Position numbers and translations under genes: made by a program. Below are positions 58,846 to 64,000 of a DNA stretch of 64,000 bases, one piece after another (positions within the stretch are counted from its first letter, which is position 1; every line of letters begins with the position of its first letter). Below the pieces are notes generated by a model, which worked only from the letters and a program-made list of their open reading frames with translations, did no database searches and was not told where the DNA came from. The DNA is from Erwinia sp. 198 (GTDB taxonomy: Bacteria; Pseudomonadota; Gammaproteobacteria; Enterobacterales; Enterobacteriaceae): assembly GCF_003937915.1 (NCBI RefSeq), contig NZ_RHUM01000001.1:62001-126000 (forward strand), written 5' to 3'.

Positions 58846-59598
58846 ATGAAAAAAACGGTACTCTTTTTTCTGGCGCTGTTTAGCAGCGTTGGCTGTTTTG
58901 CCGCGGACGTAGAGCTTTATGTGGTGCGCCACGGCAAAACCTTATTCAACACCGTGCATCGCGCGCAGGGCTGGAGCGATACGCCCTTAACGGCGGAAGG
59001 GGTGGAAGTGGCCAGGCAGGCGGGGCGTGGGCTGAAGCCGGTAGACTTTATTGCCGCATGGAGCAGCGATTCGGGCCGGGCCAGGGAAACTGCACGGCTG
59101 ATTTTGGCAGCGCGTGATAAGCCGTTGCCCGTGCACGAGAGCCAGGCGTTAAGAGAAGTTTTTTTTGGCTCTTTTGAAGGCGACACCGATGAGAATATGC
59201 AGGCGGCGGCGGCTAAAAAGGGCGGCTATGCTTCGACAGCGCAGCTGATGGCGGCTTTCAACGGCAAAAAAATCGGTATTGAGGCGATCGTGCAGATGAT
59301 CCACGCGGCCGATCCTTCAGGCCAGGCGGAAAACTACCCGCAGGTGGCGCAGCGCGTTAACAGGGTAATTAAGGATATTGCCCGGCAGGCGCAGCAGCAG
59401 GGCGGCGGCAACGTGCTGATCGTCACGCACGGCATGACCATTATGACGCTGCTGCACGAGCTGGGCGATAAAAACATGACGCATTCGCTCAGCAATGCCA
59501 GCGTCACCCGTATCCGCTATACCGATGCCGGAAAGTTTATTATTGAAGCAATCGACGACTTAAGCTACGTGCAAAAAGGCTCACAGCTGGCCGGGTAG
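58846..59598 (+). CDS. Secreted histidine-phosphatase superfamily protein
   Basis: Phosphoglycerate-mutase-like (branch 1) phosphatase with an N-terminal export signal, MKKTVLFFLALFSSVGCFAA, so it should act in the periplasm. 250 aa. The catalytic set is complete: R28-H29-G30 in VVRHGKTLFN, the arginine in SSDSGRARETA, the glutamate in REVFFGSFEG and the second histidine in IVTHGMTIMTLL. C17 near the cleavage site is not in a canonical lipobox. Strong GGGGGAA ribosome site, 11 bp after the porin gene, so the two are co-expressed. Substrate unknown. Confidence 0.86.
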   Translation: MKKTVLFFLALFSSVGCFAADVELYVVRHGKTLFNTVHRAQGWSDTPLTAEGVEVARQAGRGLKPVDFIAAWSSDSGRARETARLILAARDKPLPVHESQALREVFFGSFEGDTDENMQAAAAKKGGYASTAQLMAAFNGKKIGIEAIVQMIHAADPSGQAENYPQVAQRVNRVIKDIARQAQQQGGGNVLIVTHGMTIMTLLHELGDKNMTHSLSNASVTRIRYTDAGKFIIEAIDDLSYVQKGSQLAG

Positions 59599-59672
59599 CC
59601 TGCGTCCGCTGTGCTACAGCGATATCAGCGATGCGGCGAACGCAACAGCCTGCGTCCGCTGTGCTACAGCGA
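59597..59672. repeat. 26-bp direct repeat with internal hairpin, two copies
   Basis: An identical 26-bp unit occurs at 59597-59622 and 59647-59672, 50 bp apart. Each unit contains the inverted repeat CGCTGT-GCT-ACAGCG. The first copy overlaps the stop codon of the phosphatase gene; the second contains the last codons and stop of yjgM on the other strand. It sits exactly at a convergent gene junction. Confidence 0.9.
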
Positions 59673-60167
59673 ACGCAGCATGGTGACTTCGCAATCGACG
59701 TGGCCGGTGTTGCCCATTGGCCCGTCAATATGCTGAAAACCCAAATGCTCATAAAGCCGCACGGCGCGGGTCAGCGACGCGGTGGTCTCCAGGTAGCAGC
59801 GCTTAAAGCCCAGCTTACGCGCGTGATCCATGGCCCGCAACGCCAGCGCTTTCGCCACGCCCAGACCGCGCAGCTCGGGCATAAAATACATTTTTTGCAG
59901 CTCGCAAACGTCCGCTTCGCTACCCTGAAGCGGAGCCACGCCGCCGCCGCCCATGATTTTTCCGTCCAGCTCAATTACCCAGTAGGCGCTGTTGGGCTGG
60001 CGATAAAGCTCGCAAAGCTGGTCAAGATTGGGATCGGCGATCGTAAAGCCTTTGTCGGCGGTCAGGCCAAACTCCGCCGAAACCTGACGGATAACGTAAG
60101 CGATATGCGGATTATCAGCGGGTTGAATAAGCCGAACCCGGATATCGGCTGAAGAGGTGCTGGTCAT
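59664..60167 (-). CDS. yjgM: GNAT family N-acetyltransferase YjgM
   Basis: Predicted acetyltransferase matching E. coli YjgM; physiological substrate not firmly known. 167 aa from [19 protein letters not shown] at 60167; an upstream TTG is rejected. Motif A region [48 protein letters not shown] includes the acetyl-CoA loop. Its 3' end lies inside the second copy of the 26-bp repeat. In E. coli it is next to rraB; here miaE, the porin and the phosphatase intervene. Confidence 0.92.
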   Translation of the reverse strand: MTSTSSADIRVRLIQPADNPHIAYVIRQVSAEFGLTADKGFTIADPNLDQLCELYRQPNSAYWVIELDGKIMGGGGVAPLQGSEADVCELQKMYFMPELRGLGVAKALALRAMDHARKLGFKRCYLETTASLTRAVRLYEHLGFQHIDGPMGNTGHVDCEVTMLRSL

Positions 60168-60308
60168 AACCTGGGGCCGTTTTTCAGATAGTTTGGCAGT
60201 GTAATACCATCCGTTGGGCAAGGATGCAATCTTCCGCTTTCACGCAAAAGGGGAACCTGATCGGGAAAATAAGGGTGGGAAAGCAGGCGGCGCAGACCAA
60301 AGTCGCCT

Positions 60309-60854
60309 TTACGACTTTGTGGCGCGCCGCGCGGGCATCATGCGCGCCAGAGCGTCATCTTTCAGAAAATAGTGATGGAAGAGGGCGGCCAGCGCATGCA
60401 GGCCAATCAGCCAGTAGCCAAACGGCGCCAGCGTCTCGTGCCAGTGGATAAGCGTTCTCGCCAGCGCCGGATCGGGGGTTGCCGATACCGGCATAGTCGC
60501 GCCAAACAGCCACCACTGTCGTCCGGAGAGATAGCGCGAAGCGAGGCCCAGCAGCGGCAGCACGATAAACAAGGCGTACATCGTGGCGTGCATCAGGTGT
60601 GAAAGCCCTTTTTGCCAGCCCGCTATCGGCGGCGCAATAGCCGGGCTGCGGTGGCGAAAGCGCAGAAAGAGGCGTGTCAGCATCACCAGCAGTACGCCAG
60701 ATCCTGCGCTGAAGTGCGTAATAATCATGGCGAACCCTTGCCAGGAACCTCGCTGGGCAAAGCCCCGCAGTTCAATGGTGGCGTAGGCGACGGTAAGCAG
60801 GAGTACGGTCAGCCAGTGGAGCGCGATCTGCGGCCTGGCGTAGTTGTCAGACAT
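60309..60854 (-). CDS. cybB: Cytochrome b561 family protein
   Basis: Inner-membrane di-heme b-type cytochrome; the E. coli relative CybB oxidises superoxide and reduces ubiquinone. 181 aa with four hydrophobic helices. Candidate heme histidines: H13 (IALHWLTVLLL), H47 (MIITHFSAGSG), one in IHWHETLAPFGYWLIGLH and the final HH pair (LFHHYFLKD). Placed between yjgM and valS, where E. coli has yjgN, so the gene order differs. Confidence 0.88.
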   Translation of the reverse strand: MSDNYARPQIALHWLTVLLLTVAYATIELRGFAQRGSWQGFAMIITHFSAGSGVLLVMLTRLFLRFRHRSPAIAPPIAGWQKGLSHLMHATMYALFIVLPLLGLASRYLSGRQWWLFGATMPVSATPDPALARTLIHWHETLAPFGYWLIGLHALAALFHHYFLKDDALARMMPARRATKS

Positions 60855-60934
60855 GGTTTTATCCGTAAAAAAATAACAGACCGCTAATGTATCACCGCTT
60901 TCTTAAAGATTTGTTTGGCTGCGTTTTTAACGCA

Positions 60935-60968
60935 TAAAAAAACGCTCCGTAAACAGGCTACGGAGCGT
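60935..60968 (-). terminator. Terminator after valS
   Basis: On the minus strand, ACGCTCCGTA-GCCTGTT-TACGGAGCGT is followed by TTTTTTT. A 10-bp perfect stem 42 bp after the valS stop, upstream of cybB. Confidence 0.9.
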
Positions 60969-61009
60969 CAGGGGTTAACGGCGCGATTATCGCCGTCTGG
61001 CTGGCCTTG

Positions 61010-63865
61010 TTACAGCGCGGCGATAACGGCCTGCTGCTCGATCAGCTTGAGCTTAGCCTGCTCGAACTCGGCCATGCGCTCACGCTCCTTCGCCACCACG
61101 GCTTCCGGCGCGCGGGCGACAAAGCCTTCGTTAGAAAGCTTGCCTTCGATCTTGCCGATTTCCACTTCCAGCTTGCTGACTTCTTTCGCCAGACGCTCCA
61201 GCTCGGCGGTTTTATCCACCAGGCCCGCCATGGGGATCAGCAGCTCTGCGCCGTCGATGATCTTGGTGACCGATACCGGGCCTTTCTCGCCAGCTGCCAG
61301 GCAGGTCAGACTGTCCAGACGCGCCAGCGATTTCAGGAAGTTATGGTTGTCGGTCACGCGACGTACCACGTCGGCGCTGGCGCCGCGCAGCATCACATCC
61401 AGCGGTTTAGATGGTGAAAGGTTCATCTCGGCGCGGATATTACGCACCGCGACAATCGCCTGCTTCAGCCATTCGGTATCGCTCAGCGCCGCCTCATCCA
61501 CCTTCGCCTCTTCAAATTCCGGCATCGGTTGCAGCATAATGGTGTCGTCGCTGATGTTCTTCAGCACTTTCACCTGCTGCCAGATGGTTTCGGTAATAAA
61601 CGGAATAATCGGGTGCGCCAGGCGCAGCAGCGCTTCCAGAACAACTACCAGCGTATTGCGGGTGCCGCGCAGCTGGGCTTCAGTGCCGCCGTTCATCACC
61701 GGCTTGGTCAGCTCCAGATACCAGTCGCAGAACTGGTTCCAGGTGAACTCATACAGGATGTTGGCGGCGATATCGAAGCGGTAGCTGTCCAGCGCGCCAC
61801 GGTAAGCCTTCACCGTCTGGTTGAATTCGGCGAGGATCCAGCGATCCGCCAGCGACAGCGCCAGCTCGCCGCCGTTAAAGCCGCAGTCCTGCTCCTGAGT
61901 GTTCATCAGCACAAACCGGCTGGCGTTCCACAGCTTATTACAGAAGTTGCGGTAGCCTTCCAGGCGCTTCATATCCCAGTTGATATCACGACCGGTAGAG
62001 GCCAGCGCCGCCAGCGTAAAGCGTAGCGCGTCGGTGCCGTGCGGTTCGATACCGTTCGGGAACTGCTTCTCGGTGCGCTTGCGGATTTTCTCCGCCAGCT
62101 GCGGCTGCATCATATTGCCGGTGCGTTTCTCCAGCAGATCTTCCAGCGAAATACCGTCAACCATATCCAGCGGATCGATGACGTTGCCTTTCGACTTGGA
62201 CATCTTCTGGCCTTCTTCGTCGCGGATCAGGCCCGTCATATAAACGGTCTTGAACGGCACCTGCGGCTTGCCGTCTTCATCTTTGATAAAGTGCATGGTC
62301 AGCATGATCATGCGGGCAATCCAGAAGAAGATGATGTCGAAGCCGCTGACCAGCACGCTGGTCGGATGGAAGGTGCTCAGATCCGGCGTCTTTTCCGGCC
62401 AGCCCAGCGTGGAGAACGTCCACAGCCCGGAGGAGAACCAGGTATCCAGCACGTCTTCGTCCTGGTTCAGCGCCACGTCCGCGCCCAGGTTGTTTTCCGC
62501 GCGCACTTCTTCTTCAGTGCGGCCGACGTAGACGTTGCCTTCGGCATCGTACCAGGCCGGAATACGGTGTCCCCACCACAGCTGACGGGAAATACACCAG
62601 TCCTGAATATCGCGCATCCAGGAGAAGTACATGTTCTCGTACTGCTTAGGCACGAACTGGATCTCGCCCTGCTCTACGGCTTCCACCGCGACTTTCGCCA
62701 GCGGCGCGGTACGCACGTACCACTGGTCGGTCAGCATTGGCTCGATCACCACGCCGCCGCGATCGCCGTAAGGCACGGTCAGGTCGTGCGGTTTGATTTC
62801 GTCAAGCAGGCCCAGCGCATCCACGGCGGCAACGATAGCCTTACGCGCGGCAAAACGCTCCAGCTTCTGGAACTCTGCCGGAATGTCGCTGCTGTAGGCG
62901 TCAGACTCTTCGCCGTTGGTGTTGTAAACCTGAGCGGCTTCACGGATGTCGCCATCAAAGGTCAGGATGTTGATCATCGGCAGCTGGTGACGACGGCCAA
63001 CTTCATAGTCGTTGAAGTCGTGCGCTGGCGTGATTTTCACGCAGCCGGTGCCTTTTTCCATGTCGGCGTGCTCGTCGCCCACGATTGGAATACGGCGGTT
63101 GACCAGCGGCAGCACGACAAATTTACCAATCAGATCTTTATAGCGCGGATCTTCCGGGTTAACGGCTACGCCGGTATCGCCCAGCACCGTCTCAGGACGG
63201 GTCGTGGCCACAACCAGATAATCTTTGCCGTCAGCGGTTTTTGCGCCGTCGGCCAGCGGATAGCGGATGTGCCACATAGAGCCTTTAGACTCGCGGTTTT
63301 CCACTTCCAGATCGGAGATAGCGGTGCGCAGTTTCGGATCCCAGTTCACCAGGCGTTTGCCACGGTAAATCAGGTTCTCTTTGTAGAGGCGCACGAAGAC
63401 TTCTTTGACCGCGTTGGAAAGGCCGTCGTCCATGGTGAAACGCTCGCGCTCCCAGTCCACGGAGTTGCCCAGACGGCGCATCTGACGGGTAATGGTGCCG
63501 CCGGATTCTGCCTTCCACTGCCAGATTTTTTCGATAAAGGCGTCGCGACCGTAGTCTTTACGCGTTTTCCCTTCTTCAGCGGCGATTTTGCGCTCCACCA
63601 CCATCTGCGTGGCGATGCCCGCGTGGTCCGTGCCCGCCTGCCACAGGGTGTTTTTCCCCTGCATACGCTGGTAGCGGATCATGGTATCCATGATGGTTTG
63701 CTGAAACGCATGACCCATATGCAAGCTACCGGTGACGTTCGGCGGCGGGATCATGATGCAGAAGCTTTCCTGGCTGGTGTCGCCGTTTGGCTTAAAGTAG
63801 CCCTGCTGTTCCCAGTGCTCGTAGAGCGGCTGTTCGATATCTTGCGGGTTATATGTCTTTTCCAT
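61010..63865 (-). CDS. valS: Valyl-tRNA synthetase
   Basis: Class I synthetase charging tRNA-Val, with an editing domain against threonine. 951 aa, as in E. coli. The HIGH-type motif is [13 protein letters not shown] (residues 40-52). CP1 editing domain about 190-340, KMSKSKGN near 554, anticodon-binding domain, and the C-terminal coiled-coil arm ([25 protein letters not shown]). The ATG lies 5 bp after the holC stop, so holC-valS are co-transcribed. Confidence 0.99.
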   Translation of the reverse strand: MEKTYNPQDIEQPLYEHWEQQGYFKPNGDTSQESFCIMIPPPNVTGSLHMGHAFQQTIMDTMIRYQRMQGKNTLWQAGTDHAGIATQMVVERKIAAEEGKTRKDYGRDAFIEKIWQWKAESGGTITRQMRRLGNSVDWERERFTMDDGLSNAVKEVFVRLYKENLIYRGKRLVNWDPKLRTAISDLEVENRESKGSMWHIRYPLADGAKTADGKDYLVVATTRPETVLGDTGVAVNPEDPRYKDLIGKFVVLPLVNRRIPIVGDEHADMEKGTGCVKITPAHDFNDYEVGRRHQLPMINILTFDGDIREAAQVYNTNGEESDAYSSDIPAEFQKLERFAARKAIVAAVDALGLLDEIKPHDLTVPYGDRGGVVIEPMLTDQWYVRTAPLAKVAVEAVEQGEIQFVPKQYENMYFSWMRDIQDWCISRQLWWGHRIPAWYDAEGNVYVGRTEEEVRAENNLGADVALNQDEDVLDTWFSSGLWTFSTLGWPEKTPDLSTFHPTSVLVSGFDIIFFWIARMIMLTMHFIKDEDGKPQVPFKTVYMTGLIRDEEGQKMSKSKGNVIDPLDMVDGISLEDLLEKRTGNMMQPQLAEKIRKRTEKQFPNGIEPHGTDALRFTLAALASTGRDINWDMKRLEGYRNFCNKLWNASRFVLMNTQEQDCGFNGGELALSLADRWILAEFNQTVKAYRGALDSYRFDIAANILYEFTWNQFCDWYLELTKPVMNGGTEAQLRGTRNTLVVVLEALLRLAHPIIPFITETIWQQVKVLKNISDDTIMLQPMPEFEEAKVDEAALSDTEWLKQAIVAVRNIRAEMNLSPSKPLDVMLRGASADVVRRVTDNHNFLKSLARLDSLTCLAAGEKGPVSVTKIIDGAELLIPMAGLVDKTAELERLAKEVSKLEVEIGKIEGKLSNEGFVARAPEAVVAKERERMAEFEQAKLKLIEQQAVIAAL

Positions 63866-63870
63866 TTCTG

Positions 63871-64000
63871 CTATGTCGTTGGGGGCACGGGCGGCGTGGC
63901 CGTATTCAAGTGGAATCCGACGCTGCGATAGGCTTTATAGCGATCGCGCGCCAGCTGTTTCAATTCTTCTTCGTAAGGCACGAAGTCTATCACTTCCTGG
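63871..64000 (-). CDS. holC: DNA polymerase III chi subunit HolC (3' end, truncated by window edge)
   Basis: The last 42 complete codons before the TAG at 63871-63873 read [20 protein letters not shown] and then [21 protein letters not shown], matching the C-terminus of E. coli HolC (ERYKAYRVAGFNLNTATWK), a clamp-loader subunit that binds SSB. The final residues are longer and proline-rich compared with E. coli. The 5' part is outside the window. The holC-valS order is conserved. Confidence 0.93.
   Translation of the reverse strand, partial: QEVIDFVPYEEELKQLARDRYKAYRSVGFHLNTATPPVPPTT

Noticed and set aside
60298-60319. CAAAGTCG/CGACTTTG hairpin at the 3' end of cybB as a terminator.
   Set aside because: The stem overlaps the last codons and no T run follows for the minus-strand transcript, so it was not listed as a terminator.
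62039-63931. A 630-codon open frame on the plus strand opposite valS.
   Set aside because: Antisense shadow of valS with no ribosome site or domain signature. Similar long shadows opposite murA, glmM, fepA and treC were dismissed for the same reason.

Overview
The window is a continuous, densely coded stretch of a gammaproteobacterial chromosome. Nearly every protein is a close match, by eye, to an Escherichia coli protein. The mla/lpt/kds, nusA-infB, ubiUVT and pyrBI-argI neighbourhoods, tRNA-Leu(GAG) and tRNA-fMet place it in Enterobacterales. The sporadic extra genes and the pattern of local gene loss suggest Erwiniaceae (Pantoea, Mixta or Erwinia type), but that genus-level guess is inference. 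There are no phage genes, insertion sequences, CRISPR arrays or rRNA genes.

Layout. 1-5202 (minus strand): 5' part of rpoN, then lptB-lptA-lptC-kdsC-kdsD-yrbG (LPS transport, Kdo synthesis, a cation exchanger). 5433-10229 (plus): the mlaFEDCB retrograde phospholipid transporter, ibaG and murA. 10281-14106: sfsB, ispB, and divergently rplU-rpmA-obgE. 14183-17719: a Fur-boxed fepB-fepA pair (ferric enterobactin uptake) lying between obgE and dacB, which are neighbours in E. coli. 17752-25876: dacB, greA, yhbY, rlmE-ftsH, folP-glmM, secG. 25925-36274: two tRNA genes and the rimP-nusA-infB-rbfA-truB-rpsO-pnp-nlpI expression and RNA-decay cluster. 36378-44959: the yrbN leader peptide and deaD, yhbW, the anaerobic ubiquinone genes ubiUV/ubiT, yhbS, yhbQ, yhbP, yhbO and yraR.

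After yraR, synteny with E. coli jumps from the 70-72 min region to the 96 min region: nrdDG (with NrdR and FNR sites), a SWIM-SNF2 helicase absent from E. coli K-12, treC without treB or treR, ridA, the pyrLBI attenuator operon, argI with tandem ARG boxes, rraB, miaE, an OprD-type porin operonic with a secreted histidine phosphatase, yjgM, cybB, valS and the 3' end of holC.

Themes: envelope biogenesis (Lpt, Mla, Kds, MurA, DacB), translation and RNA metabolism (NusA, IF2, RbfA, TruB, PNPase, DeaD, ObgE), and pyrimidine/arginine biosynthesis from carbamoyl phosphate. The regions least explained by conserved synteny are the porin plus phosphatase operon with its AT-rich leader and adjacent duplicated hairpin repeat (57176-59672), the SNF2 helicase (48028-50595) and the fepB-fepA insertion. 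Several small elements were read directly from the sequence: the YrbN and PyrL leader peptides, the pnp leader hairpin, a sigma-E promoter before greA, NrdR, FNR, ArgR and Fur sites, and a U-U mismatch in the acceptor stem of tRNA-Leu(GAG).
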